Shown piece after piece: positions 6,861 through 14,957 of a stretch of 20,477 nucleotides of DNA. This stretch comes from Alphaproteobacteria bacterium UBA2966 (GTDB lineage Bacteria > Pseudomonadota > Alphaproteobacteria > UBA2966), in the NCBI GenBank assembly GCA_002348365.1, contig DEBC01000102.1, positions 36,520 to 56,996 of the forward strand. The letters are read 5' to 3'. The position numbers and the translations under genes were made by a program. The notes beneath the pieces are model-generated. The model was given only the letters and a program-made list of their open reading frames with translations. It was not told the DNA's origin and made no database searches. The number at the start of each line of letters is the position of its first letter. Within the stretch, counting starts at the first letter, position 1.

Positions 6861-7946
6861 ATGAAGGGACGAATGGCCTACATGGATGAACCCGGGAGGA
6901 TCTCAATTCGAGAGTATGATCTCCCTAAGACCGTAGAGCCCGGGGCGGCCCTGCTGGAGGTCATCCAGACAAATGTCTGTGGGTCCGAGATTCACATATT
7001 CAATGGGCACCATCCCACCATGCGAACGGGCGGACTCGGCCACGAAATGATCGGCCGTATCGTCGAGTTGGGTGAAGGTACCGAAACCGATGGGGCCGGC
7101 CAGCCTATTCAGGTCGGCGACCGTGTCGTTCCGGTCTATACGATCAACTGCATGAAATGCCCGGCGTGCCTGAAGGGTTACCCCAGCCACTGTGAGCACA
7201 CGTTCACATACTTCATGCAACAGGATACGCCTCCCTATTTTCACGGTGCGACCTTTGCGACGCATTACTACCTTCATCCAGGTCAGTTCTTCTTCAAAGT
7301 GCCGGACACTGTGGCAGACGGTGAGGCTGCCGCGGCGAACTGCGCCCTATCACAGGTCATGGTTGGAATTGATGTTGCCGATGTGAAAGCAGGCCAGAAT
7401 GTGGTTATTCAAGGCGCAGGCGGCCTCGGCCTCAACGCCTGTGCTGTCGCCAAGGACAGAGGGGCAACGGTCATCATCATCGACCCCGTGCCCCTGCGCC
7501 TGGAACTGGCTCGGGAGTTCGGTGCCGACCATGTGATCGATCTTTCAGAGCACAATTCCAGTGAAGCCCGAGTCCAGCACATTCGCGACCTAACGGACGG
7601 CTGGGGTCCGGACGTCGTGATCGAGGTCACCGGTGTATCCGAAGTGATTCCGGAAGGCCTCGACATGATCGGCGTCGGCGGCACCTATGTCCTCATTGGA
7701 TCCATTGGATTTGGTCACCCATGCGACTTCGATCCGGCCTACGCAGTGAGGAAATTGATCAAGATCGTCGGGGTCAACAGGTACCATCCAAAGTATCTGC
7801 ACGGAGCATTGAAATTCCTGGAGCGTACGAAGGATCGATATCCCTTTGGCAGGCTCCTGGACAAATGCTTCTCGCTTGATGAGGTACAAGAAGCCATCGA
7901 AAGTTCAGCACGCCGCGAGTTTGCACGCGCAACCATCGTGCCGTAG
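6861..7946 (+). CDS. Zinc-dependent medium-chain alcohol dehydrogenase
   Basis: The ATG at 6861 is preceded by AAAGGAAG and gives 361 aa. The frame extends upstream into the TSUP gene, but that extension is unlike the family. The catalytic zinc set is visible as Cys40 (NVCGSE) and His61-Glu62 (GLGHEM). The structural zinc cysteines are C97, C100, C103 and C111 (C-x2-C-x2-C-x7-C). The Rossmann motif GAGGLG follows at about residue 190, with an acidic residue at the end of the next strand (IIIDP) that favours NAD(H). Medium-chain zinc dehydrogenases oxidise alcohols or polyols to carbonyls. The substrate is unknown. The TSUP permease just upstream suggests uptake or export of the substrate or product. 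Confidence 0.92.
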   Translation: MKGRMAYMDEPGRISIREYDLPKTVEPGAALLEVIQTNVCGSEIHIFNGHHPTMRTGGLGHEMIGRIVELGEGTETDGAGQPIQVGDRVVPVYTINCMKCPACLKGYPSHCEHTFTYFMQQDTPPYFHGATFATHYYLHPGQFFFKVPDTVADGEAAAANCALSQVMVGIDVADVKAGQNVVIQGAGGLGLNACAVAKDRGATVIIIDPVPLRLELAREFGADHVIDLSEHNSSEARVQHIRDLTDGWGPDVVIEVTGVSEVIPEGLDMIGVGGTYVLIGSIGFGHPCDFDPAYAVRKLIKIVGVNRYHPKYLHGALKFLERTKDRYPFGRLLDKCFSLDEVQEAIESSARREFARATIVP

Positions 7947-7962
7947 CGCAAGTTTGCAGAAG

Positions 7963-8003
7963 CCGCTCTGCGGTTAGCGACACCATTCAAATTGAATCGT
8001 CGC
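7963..8003. terminator. Two adjacent hairpins in a convergent intergenic gap
   Basis: Between the dehydrogenase stop (7946) and the oppositely oriented DctM stop (8018) lie CCGC-TCT-GCGG (7963-7973) and a longer imperfect dyad at 7977-8003. The latter has GCGAC/GTCGC outer arms and ATTCAA/TTGAAT inner arms. Placement between convergent genes suggests a bidirectional terminator or transcript-end structure. There is no clear T-tract, so Rho-independent termination is uncertain. Confidence 0.35.
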
Positions 8004-8017
8004 GGTGGTGCCTCCGG

Positions 8018-9308
8018 TCAATCAATGAGTCCGAACACACGCGGAAGCCACATGGTGATCGGTGACACGATCATCATGAGGAAAAGCACGGCGAATTCCG
8101 CAAGAAGAAACGGAATCATCTCCAGTGCCACGAGTTCCAGTCGCGCCTTGGCTATGGATGATCCGGTGAAATAGGCCACGCCGATCGGCGGCGTCACGGT
8201 TCCGATCAGGAATCCCACCAGTACAACAAGTGCTGCTTGAACCTCTGGATATCCAGCCTGAGCACTGACCTCGATCAGCACAGGCCCGATGACGATGACG
8301 TTTACCGCGGCATCCATAATCATCCCGATAATTAGGATGAGCAGGACCAGCATGATCGCAAACATGAAGGGTGTGTCGGTGAAGCCAAGCATGAAATTCT
8401 GGACGGTATTCAAGGCCCCTTGTCGGGCCAGCAGCCAGTTGAAGGGAGCCGCTGCAGCGATAATGATGAAAACAGCGCCTGCTGTTTTGAATGCGCGTGT
8501 CACCGCGCCAATGAGAATCTGAGCGTCGACCGTCCGGTAAACAAACAACCCAAGTGAATAGGCAGCGACAACCGTGAGGGCTCCGGCCTCGAGTGCACTG
8601 GCGATCCCGCCCACGATGGACCCTGCCAGAACAACAGGAATGGTTAGTGCCAGCGCACAGTCCACGAACGACCGCCATACTCGTCGTATGCTCCAGTGCT
8701 CGTCACTCCGCTCATAGTTCCTTCGCCTGGCGATGATCGCAGTAATCAGCATGAGGGTAAGGCCCACAAGAAGGCCTGGAACGACACCAGCTGCAAAAAC
8801 GGCGTCGACGGGCAGAAAGGCCACTGTTGCAAGGATAATCATCCCTACGGACGGGGGGAATGATGCCACCGATTGTTGCGCTGACTGACGTGATGGCGGC
8901 GGAGAAGGCCGACGAATAGCCGGCACGTTTCATTGCCGGAATGAGGATTGATCCGATCGTCGCCGTGTCCGCAATGACGGAGCCATTCAGGCCGGCGAAA
9001 AACATCGAAACCACGATGTTCACTTGCGCCAGGCCTCCCCTTGCCCGCCCCACCAGCGCTCTGCTGAATTCGATGAGGTGGTCCGTAATCGTGGCCGACG
9101 TCATCAATTCTCCAGTCAGCATGAAGAAGGGAATGGCAGCCAGCGAGGCAAAGGACAGAGCCTCGTACATGGTGTACGGCACCATCGTCCAAGGCACTTC
9201 CCCGGTTGCAATGATGTATCCGGTGGGAACGAAGGCTAACGCAAACCCGATCGGCGCGCCCAACATGATGAGACCAACCAAGAGGCCCAAGAGGAGGATG
9301 ATTGTCAT
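8018..9308 (-). pseudogene. TRAP transporter large permease (DctM family), frameshifted
   Basis: The first frame from ATG 9308 reads MTIILLLGLLVGLIMLGAPIGFALAF and continues through FFAGLNGSVIADTATIG to SATIGGIIPP. The second frame picks up at PPSVGMIILATVAFLPVDAVFAAG and runs to 8018. The frames meet in a run of six G on the + strand (8853-8858); removing one base restores a continuous 429-aa DctM, the normal family length. DctM is the 11-12 helix permease of tripartite ATP-independent periplasmic transporters. It needs a DctQ small subunit and a DctP solute-binding protein, and neither is adjacent. The homopolymer makes a sequencing or assembly error quite possible. Confidence 0.88.
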
Positions 9309-9450
9309 GCAGAGGCAGGTACACTTTTCCACTGGGTTAGAAAATCGGTCCAGGGGAACGGTTCTTTACCATATCGGTTGCGTGCAGGAATCCAGAGCCG
9401 TAGGCTTTATTCGCGCGCGTCCAAGTACCGATCAATTTGGGAGATGCGTC

Positions 9451-10380
9451 ATGGCGCTGAATTTGGCACCTGAAGAGCTGTCGATCGAAGTATCGCCGGT
9501 CTCGATACACATCGGGGCGGAAATCAGCGGTGTCGATCTCGCTCGGCCGCTTTCATCGCAGCAAATCGCGGACATCCGAGATGCCTTGGTGAAATGGAAG
9601 GTTGTGTTCTTCCGCAACCAATTTCTGGATCATGACCAGCACGTCGCCTTTGGCCGACAGTTCGGTGATCTCACACCGGGTCACGCGGTCTATGGCAGTG
9701 TCGAGGGACATCCCGAGATATTCGCGGTCTCCAAGAACCGCAAGGCGAAGCGTTTCTCGGGCGAATTGCTGACGCGTGCCTGGACCGGCTGGCACACGGA
9801 TATCACCTGCGCCATCAATCCGCCGGCAGGTTCGATTCTTCGAGGTGATATCGTGCCGCCATATGGGGGTGATACCCAGTGGATCAACCTCGTAGCTGCC
9901 TATAACGGATTATCCGAGACGATGCGTCATTTCCTGGATGGTCTGCGTGGCATTCACCGGATTACGGCACCTCCAGGGACAGAACCTTCGAAATATTTTC
10001 AGGAAACTGTTGAACGTAACGGCATGGTGAGCGAGCACCCTCTCATCAGGGTACATCCAGAGTCTGGCGAAAAGATTCTTTTTGTCAGCCCGTCTTTTCT
10101 GAAATCAATTGTTGGTTTATCGCCGCGCGAAAGTGAGAACCTGCTGCAGTTCCTGTGGGAACACATCGTGCGGGCGGAATACACGGTGCGTTTCGCCTGG
10201 CAACCGGGAAGCATTGCGTTCTGGGATAATCGGGCGACATGTCATCTCGCGCCAGTCGATATCATGGCCTCCGAATTCGACCGGCAGTTTTACCGTGTCA
10301 CTCTGGCAGGTGACGTACCCATCGGTGTCGATGGGCGCGCGTCGACTCCCCTGGGCGGCGAACCAATCCCGGCAATTTGA
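9451..10380 (+). CDS. TauD/TfdA family Fe(II)/2-oxoglutarate-dependent dioxygenase
   Basis: This 309-aa protein starts at ATG 9451 behind TTGGGAG. The open frame reaches far upstream, but that part is antisense to dctM and not protein-like. Domain landmarks are VSIHIGAEISGVDLARPL (residues 17-34), the first iron ligands H115-x-D117 in GWHTD, the distal ligand H265 in ATCHLAP, and R278/R282 (DRQFYR), matching the 2-oxoglutarate-binding arginines of TauD. Enzymes of this group hydroxylate substrates such as taurine, alkyl sulfates or aryloxyacids and release sulfite or an aldehyde. The specific substrate is not determinable. It is divergent from dctM, with 142 nt between the two starts, which may hold both promoters. 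Confidence 0.92.
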   Translation: MALNLAPEELSIEVSPVSIHIGAEISGVDLARPLSSQQIADIRDALVKWKVVFFRNQFLDHDQHVAFGRQFGDLTPGHAVYGSVEGHPEIFAVSKNRKAKRFSGELLTRAWTGWHTDITCAINPPAGSILRGDIVPPYGGDTQWINLVAAYNGLSETMRHFLDGLRGIHRITAPPGTEPSKYFQETVERNGMVSEHPLIRVHPESGEKILFVSPSFLKSIVGLSPRESENLLQFLWEHIVRAEYTVRFAWQPGSIAFWDNRATCHLAPVDIMASEFDRQFYRVTLAGDVPIGVDGRASTPLGGEPIPAI

Positions 10381-10389
10381 AGTGACCCG

Positions 10390-10845
10390 TTACTCCTCCA
10401 TCGGGGGATAGCGCATACCTTCGTCCGGGCCTTTGCTGCCTTTCGGCTCGTCAGCGATATCGAAGTTCAGTTCGACGATGATTCCGTTGGGGTCCATCAC
10501 GAAGAGCTGCCACAGGTCCGCACCCTCGATAATGTTCTGGCGCCAGTCGACGCCGTGTTCGATGGCTTTGGCTTTGAAAGCGTCGAAATTGTGTGCCTTG
10601 ACAGCGACATGATCGAGCGCGCTGCCCGATTCTTTGCGGGCGTACCAAGGATCCACTTCAGGCGGAAAGTCCAGTTCCATCAGATGGAACATCGTGCCAT
10701 CCATGTCGAGCCAGGCGCCCGGGAATCCCAGATCCGGACGATCGGCGAGCCCCATGCCGAGAACGTCGGTATAGAAATCTTCCGACTCTTTGAGCTTGTC
10801 GCTCGTACACTTGATGGCGATGTGATGAAGGTCCTTTATGGGCAT
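10390..10845 (-). CDS. VOC superfamily (glyoxalase/bleomycin-resistance/dioxygenase fold) protein
   Basis: This 151-aa single-domain protein starts at ATG 10845 behind a near-perfect AAGGAGG. Two beta-alpha-beta-beta-beta modules are visible. Candidate metal ligands are H8 (LHHIAIK), H54 or E57 (MFHLMELD), H79 (LDHVAVK) and E125 (IVELNF), so a divalent-metal active site looks intact. VOC proteins include glyoxalase I, extradiol dioxygenases and epimerases. The length excludes a two-domain extradiol enzyme. It is the last gene of the Rieske oxygenase operon, and a role in processing the oxidised product is inferred from that position only. Confidence 0.88.
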   Translation of the reverse strand: MPIKDLHHIAIKCTSDKLKESEDFYTDVLGMGLADRPDLGFPGAWLDMDGTMFHLMELDFPPEVDPWYARKESGSALDHVAVKAHNFDAFKAKAIEHGVDWRQNIIEGADLWQLFVMDPNGIIVELNFDIADEPKGSKGPDEGMRYPPMEE

Positions 10846-10888
10846 CGTCCGCCTCCTTCTTCCCTGCAGTCAGTTCTCGTCAGTATCC

Positions 10889-11347
10889 CTACATCGGTAT
10901 GTGTGAACCCGTGCCCAGTTGCCGGGTTTCCAGTCTCACTTCGCGGGACGCCAATAGGGGCGTGCCCGTGCTGAGGTCGATGTCGTCGTGATAGCGGCAT
11001 AGCGCAAAGACGCGCGAATCACCCTCAGGCTCGGTGTAATGGAGCACCATCGATGTCAAAGCCTTCGCACTTCCATTTCCGTCCCGTTCAATTCGGTAAA
11101 CGTGTCCGTGGCGAAAAAATTTTCCCGGTAGGCGGACATGGAATTGAATGTTGCCGAACAACTCGGTCATTCCCTCGCGGTCATGGTCAAGCCAAACCTG
11201 GTCTTTACGCAATTCCGGGCTGTAGGCAGTGATACGGTAACGGAACTCCGGCCCGCAAAGCTCGAGGTAGGCGTCATAATCCTCTGCGTCGAGACATAAG
11301 AATGTCTCGTGCAACATGTTCCTGATGTCGTCGTCGGACACGGACAT
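10889..11347 (-). CDS. Ring-hydroxylating oxygenase beta subunit (NTF2/SnoaL-like fold)
   Basis: This 152-aa protein starts at ATG 11347. The N-terminal helix pair (about 4-28), the acidic DAEDYDAYLELCG segment, FRYRITAYSPE, and the later FFRHGHVYRIE and LTSMVLHYTE strands match the small subunit of Rieske non-haem iron oxygenases, which adopts a cone-shaped NTF2-like fold and packs under the alpha trimer. It follows the alpha subunit gene after 25 nt, the usual arrangement. It carries no cofactor. A free-standing SnoaL-like protein is the alternative, but the operon position favours a beta subunit. Confidence 0.8.
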   Translation of the reverse strand: MSVSDDDIRNMLHETFLCLDAEDYDAYLELCGPEFRYRITAYSPELRKDQVWLDHDREGMTELFGNIQFHVRLPGKFFRHGHVYRIERDGNGSAKALTSMVLHYTEPEGDSRVFALCRYHDDIDLSTGTPLLASREVRLETRQLGTGSHIPM

Positions 11348-11372
11348 GGCGTTTGGACCTCGGAAGCAACCG

Positions 11373-12560
11373 TCACAAAGTTACATTCGTCGGATTGTGC
11401 GCGGGACGGCCCATGTACTTGCCCCATTCGTCATAGAAGGTTCGGATCAGGGCATCGTCCATGCACTTCAAATCCTCGTGTCGGGCGAAGATCCCATACG
11501 GTGCAGCACCGTTGCGGAGGTTCTTCTCGACGATCTCCACCGCATTCCCGTCTTCGGGAAAGTTGCGGCCGAAGGGACCCCAGAACTGGTTGTGGTCCCT
11601 GACGCGCACATTCCGGACGTCTTCAGGCTCTCCCTTGATGCCGAAGCCGCGCTGTTCAACAAGGGTCAAATTCGGGCTGATCGGCGTTGTCGTATCGATG
11701 CGGATCGCCGTGGTACGGACCAAGATGCATGTGTCGGGATACAACAGAGCAATACGAAACTCCGACGGTGACATGCCTGGTAGCGGCTTGTCTGTCCGTT
11801 CCTTCAAACCGGCGCGTTCATAAGTTTGCTGCATGGGCGGCACAGTGCCGTGACCGTAGGGATAGAGCTTCAACCTGCGCTCGAAGTACGACTTGTGGCT
11901 CATTGCGATGTTGCGATTCACGTAGTGAAGAAACTCGTGATAGAACTCCATGTTGGTTTCGTGCCACGTCTTCCAATTGGCGTTCATCATCGCTTTGTGA
12001 TGATGGAAGACCTCCAGCGGTTCGGCACCCATCACGTCTTCAAGGGTTTCAAAGGCATCGCCGAAAAATTCGTCGAACGACGGCGCGTCGTCGTCGAGGT
12101 TGATGAACACGAGGCCGAATTTCATGCCGTTCCGGACTTCCCGCAGACCGGCCTTCTCCTTGCAGACGCCAGCCTCTTCATATCCTTCCGGGAGCGTGAT
12201 CGAGGTGCAGTTGCCCTCTGTATCGTAGGTCCAGTTATGGAAAGGACACATCCACTGCTTGGCGTTTCCTGCCGGTTCGCTGAGGATGGTGGCGGAGCGG
12301 TGCGAGCAGGCGTTGATGAACGCTCGGATATTCCCGTCTCCACTTCGGGTGACGATGATCGAAAATCCTGCATGATCCAGGGTTCGATAATCATAGAGTT
12401 CCGGGATCTCGCTTTCGTGACAGGCGAGTTTCCAGGTCGCGCGCTTCAGCAGCTTCTGCTCTTCCTCGAAGATATGCGGGTCGGTGTAAATCTGCGAGTC
12501 GACATAGTCGCTGCCTGGCAAAGCCGGAGTCTCCATCCATTGCTGTGCGGTGCGGGACAT
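11373..12560 (-). CDS. Rieske [2Fe-2S] ring-hydroxylating oxygenase alpha subunit
   Basis: This 395-aa protein starts at ATG 12560, with GGAGAGG upstream; an in-frame TTG directly before it is ignored. The Rieske cluster ligands are C85-S-H87 and C105-x2-H108 in an otherwise normal C-x-H-x17-C-x2-H motif. The catalytic domain has NWKTWHETNMEFYHEFLH, giving iron ligands H208 and H212, with E205 in the bridging position usually held by Asp, and a probable third ligand D337 (PEDG). Such enzymes insert O2 into aromatic or other unactivated C-H bonds. Ferredoxin and reductase genes are absent nearby and must be supplied in trans. It is flanked by an NTF2-like gene upstream and a beta subunit downstream in one operon. 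Confidence 0.95.
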   Translation of the reverse strand: MSRTAQQWMETPALPGSDYVDSQIYTDPHIFEEEQKLLKRATWKLACHESEIPELYDYRTLDHAGFSIIVTRSGDGNIRAFINACSHRSATILSEPAGNAKQWMCPFHNWTYDTEGNCTSITLPEGYEEAGVCKEKAGLREVRNGMKFGLVFINLDDDAPSFDEFFGDAFETLEDVMGAEPLEVFHHHKAMMNANWKTWHETNMEFYHEFLHYVNRNIAMSHKSYFERRLKLYPYGHGTVPPMQQTYERAGLKERTDKPLPGMSPSEFRIALLYPDTCILVRTTAIRIDTTTPISPNLTLVEQRGFGIKGEPEDVRNVRVRDHNQFWGPFGRNFPEDGNAVEIVEKNLRNGAAPYGIFARHEDLKCMDDALIRTFYDEWGKYMGRPAHNPTNVTL

Positions 12561-12609
12561 CAAGCCTCTCCAGGTTTTGGGATCGCGCCGGGGGAAATTG
12601 GCTCTACCC

Positions 12610-13017
12610 TCAGACGTTGGGTCCCTTCCAGAACGTGTCTTTCATCGTCATTTTCCTGCCCTCGAAGTAGAGCAGGTCACAGCCGAACCATTCGAATTTC
12701 TCGCCAGAAGCGTCGGTACCCTCGACCTTCCATTCGGCAACGGCTTTGTCTCCGGCAACCCAATTCCGAATCGGATGCCAGTACCAGTCCGGAGTCTTGG
12801 CGGAACGATCTTTCAAGAATTTCCGAATCGCCTCCCTGCCTTCGACGCGAACCCCGGTTGGGGCTGGGCCACGCGCTACCTGGAAGACGCCGTCGTCGTG
12901 GAAGTATTCCACGATTTCATCGGCGTTTCCGCGATTGAACGCTTCGACGATCTCTTCGACCAAGGCTTCGTCAACATCGGTATCCTGAGTAACCTCGTGG
13001 AGCGCTTGCTGCGACAT
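12610..13017 (-). CDS. NTF2/SnoaL-like family protein, first gene of the Rieske operon
   Basis: This 135-aa protein starts at ATG 13017 behind GGGAGG. It shows the SnoaL-like pattern: VEEIVEAFNRGNADEIVEYF, then HDDGVFQVA, a GREAIRKFL helix, and a terminal beta sheet ending in MKDTFWKG. These small cone-fold proteins act as hydratases, isomerases or binding modules. Its position 49 nt ahead of the oxygenase alpha gene suggests a step on the same substrate, or a second small-subunit-like partner. It is distinct in sequence from the beta subunit two genes downstream. Confidence 0.85.
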   Translation of the reverse strand: MSQQALHEVTQDTDVDEALVEEIVEAFNRGNADEIVEYFHDDGVFQVARGPAPTGVRVEGREAIRKFLKDRSAKTPDWYWHPIRNWVAGDKAVAEWKVEGTDASGEKFEWFGCDLLYFEGRKMTMKDTFWKGPNV

Positions 13018-13045
13018 GTCTGCCTCCCGCTAGAGTGAACGCACT

Positions 13046-13103
13046 CATTCCAGAGAATGGTATCAAGTTAATCCCAACTCTTCACTAGCTCTGCTCTGGA
13101 ATG
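13046..13103. promoter_or_regulatory. Dyad symmetry upstream of the Rieske operon
   Basis: CATTCCAGAG at 13046-13055 is the exact reverse complement of CTCTGGAATG at 13094-13103. The left arm is also half of a tighter local dyad, CATTC-CAGA-GAATG (13046-13059). The element starts 29 nt upstream of the first operon gene (ATG 13017) and lies in the gap before the EamA permease (stop 13174). Repeated half-sites of this kind are typical of dimeric regulator binding, but no regulator gene is in the window. Confidence 0.4.
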
Positions 13104-13173
13104 GTTGTGCGGCTCTGCGAGGCATTGTGAGTCCAAGCCTTAAATTGGGTGTCCCTATCGCACTTGCCCGGCC

Positions 13174-14055
13174 CTATCGTGATCGGCTGTTAATCCAGAT
13201 CCCGAACAGGATGAGACCCGCCCCAATGATGAGCCAAATATCCACGCCCTCACCGTAGAGCCACCAGCCAGCCAAGCCGATCAAAGGTAAACGCAGGAAA
13301 TCCAGCGGCATCACGGCGCTGGCCTGTGTTGCCATGAAGGCGCGCGCGACGCAATAGTGGGCAACAAGGCCCGCCACGCCAACCGCCACGACCCACGGCC
13401 ACTTCTCCGGATCAGGTACGACGAAACCGGGCAATGCCGGTGCGAGCCCGACCAAGAGTTGAATGAAGAACATATAGAAGAGGATCGTGAGCGGCTTTTC
13501 CGTCCCCGTCATCCATTTGGTGATCACGAATGCCGTGGCGTAACAGAACGCTGCGCCGAGCATAATTAGTGAAGCAAGTTCGACCTCCATTACGCCCGGC
13601 CGCAGGACGACCACGATTCCCGCGAAGCCGAATAGCACTGCCGCGATACGGTGGCGGGTTAAACGCTCGTTGAGGAATACTGCGGCAAGCAGGATGGTCC
13701 AGATCGGAAAGCTGAATTCAAGCGTCGTTATCTGCACCAGCGGCAGCAGCGGAAGCACAAAAAAGAAGCTGTACTGGCCGGCGTAGTGGACGAGACTGCG
13801 CCCGAGGTGAACCAGCGGGATGGAAGTCCTGAGCTGTCCGAAACCGGTTTCTCCGACGCCGCCACGGGCCAGGATAGCGATGATGATAATCAGCGAAATC
13901 CCACTGCGATAAAGCATGATTTGAAACGCGTTCATCTCACCGGACAATTCACGGCCCGAAAGCGTGAGAGTCGTGAAAGAACAAACTGCGCCCAGCATCC
14001 ACAAAGCGCCTACGATGGACGAAGTGTGCTGAGAAGTTGGCGAAGCGGCTGACAT
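13174..14055 (-). CDS. EamA/DMT superfamily permease
   Basis: This 293-aa protein starts at ATG 14055, with no strong ribosome site. Ten hydrophobic helices form two EamA repeats, the first over about residues 14-140 and the second over about 155-290. The repeats carry the usual landmarks LYRSGISL, FLNERLTRHR with FGFAGIVVVLRPG (end of repeat one) and a final GLILFGIWI. Drug/metabolite transporters of this type usually export amino acids, metabolites or toxic compounds; the substrate is unknown. It lies upstream of and co-directional with the Rieske operon but separated by 156 nt, so independent transcription is more likely. Confidence 0.9.
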   Translation of the reverse strand: MSAASPTSQHTSSIVGALWMLGAVCSFTTLTLSGRELSGEMNAFQIMLYRSGISLIIIIAILARGGVGETGFGQLRTSIPLVHLGRSLVHYAGQYSFFFVLPLLPLVQITTLEFSFPIWTILLAAVFLNERLTRHRIAAVLFGFAGIVVVLRPGVMEVELASLIMLGAAFCYATAFVITKWMTGTEKPLTILFYMFFIQLLVGLAPALPGFVVPDPEKWPWVVAVGVAGLVAHYCVARAFMATQASAVMPLDFLRLPLIGLAGWWLYGEGVDIWLIIGAGLILFGIWINSRSR

Positions 14056-14207
14056 TTGGCGTGTTTGCCCGAGAGGATGGAATCGTAGATGTTACGCACG
14101 TTGCTCAATCCAAAGCGAGCCAAGAGACCAAAATTCAATGGGATTTCCGGGGCTTGCGCCGCTGTGTGCGCGTGGCTATTCGTTTTGATCGCGAATTCGA
14201 GAGGATC

Positions 14208-14957
14208 ATGAAGAGTTGATTCGTCTTAATTGTCCTGCTGACACTCCTGACCGGCTGCGCGAGCGAAGTCCGTGTGGGTGTGATTCCGCCTGCACTAGGT
14301 CCCTCTTTCGATCCCGCCACAATCTCCCTGCCCAATTCGCGGTCCCATGCTGAATGGACCCCATTCCCGCATGTTGTTCCCGCCGCGCCACGGGAAGGAG
14401 AACGCAATGCTTTTGGTGGTTTAACACCCGCGGCACTGGCGACCGCCTGGGATGCCCAGTTGCGCAACGACATCGACACAGGTCTTGAAGCTCTCGCCGA
14501 ATTGGATGACTCATCTGATCCATTGACTGCGTGGTTGGCCGGCTTTATCCGCGTGCAGATGCTTCTCGCGTCGGGTCGTGCCGCCGAGGCCAAGGCGGAA
14601 TTGCCACAAATGGCCACGCGTGAAATCGCCTGGATTGGGCATGACCTGAACAGCGAAGCCTTGCGGGGCGAGGTGCTGGTCTGGATCGGGGATTTCGAAG
14701 CGGCCCGATTTGCACTCGCCTCCGTTCTTCATCGTACCGCCGCGTGGCGTTTACCCGTGACCTATGGCGGGCCGCCGACAAACTTGGGCCAGATCGTGAG
14801 CCTGACGAATGCGCAACTGAGGGCTCAGACCGCCATGGGCGCCTTGCACTTCCTCCAGGGTGATGCGGAGAAGGCACACACCTGGGCGTTGGCCGCCGAA
14901 GCGAGATCGCTAAATGCCATGTCTAAAGGAGACGCCGGGCCGCCAGGTTCCGCATGA
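14208..14957 (+). pseudogene. Lipoprotein with TPR-like helical body; signal peptide contains an in-frame TGA
   Basis: A ribosome site (GAGAGG) precedes ATG 14208. The frame then reads MKS, TGA (14217-14219), FVLIVLLTLLTGCASE. This is a textbook lipoprotein signal with the lipobox LTGC (Cys codon 14256) but with a stop at codon 4; CGA (Arg) would be the natural residue. The first possible start after the stop is GTG 14274, which lies beyond the lipobox and would make a cytoplasmic protein. The body is Ala/Leu-rich and helical (AWLAGFIRVQMLLASGRAAEAKAEL, split over residues near 105-130), resembling tetratricopeptide repeats. It ends abruptly in PPGSA, overlapping the 3' end of the opposite gene by 35 nt, so the C-terminus may also be truncated. 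The family is not recognised further. Confidence 0.6.

Noticed and set aside
8941..9450. Upstream 170-residue extension of the TauD-like protein
   Set aside because: This part is antisense to dctM, is Met/Pro-rich without family similarity, and a good ribosome site with ATG at 9451 matches the normal family start.
11826..12938. Long open frame on the + strand (370 codons) across the Rieske alpha and NTF2-like genes
   Set aside because: It is antisense to two clearly recognised proteins, its translation shows no family features, and such mirror frames are common opposite GC-rich genes.
184..14219. TGA read as tryptophan or selenocysteine
   Set aside because: Many intact genes here terminate with TGA and TGG is used for Trp. 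The two internal TGA codons do not sit at catalytic Cys positions, and no SECIS-like element was sought beyond a visual check.
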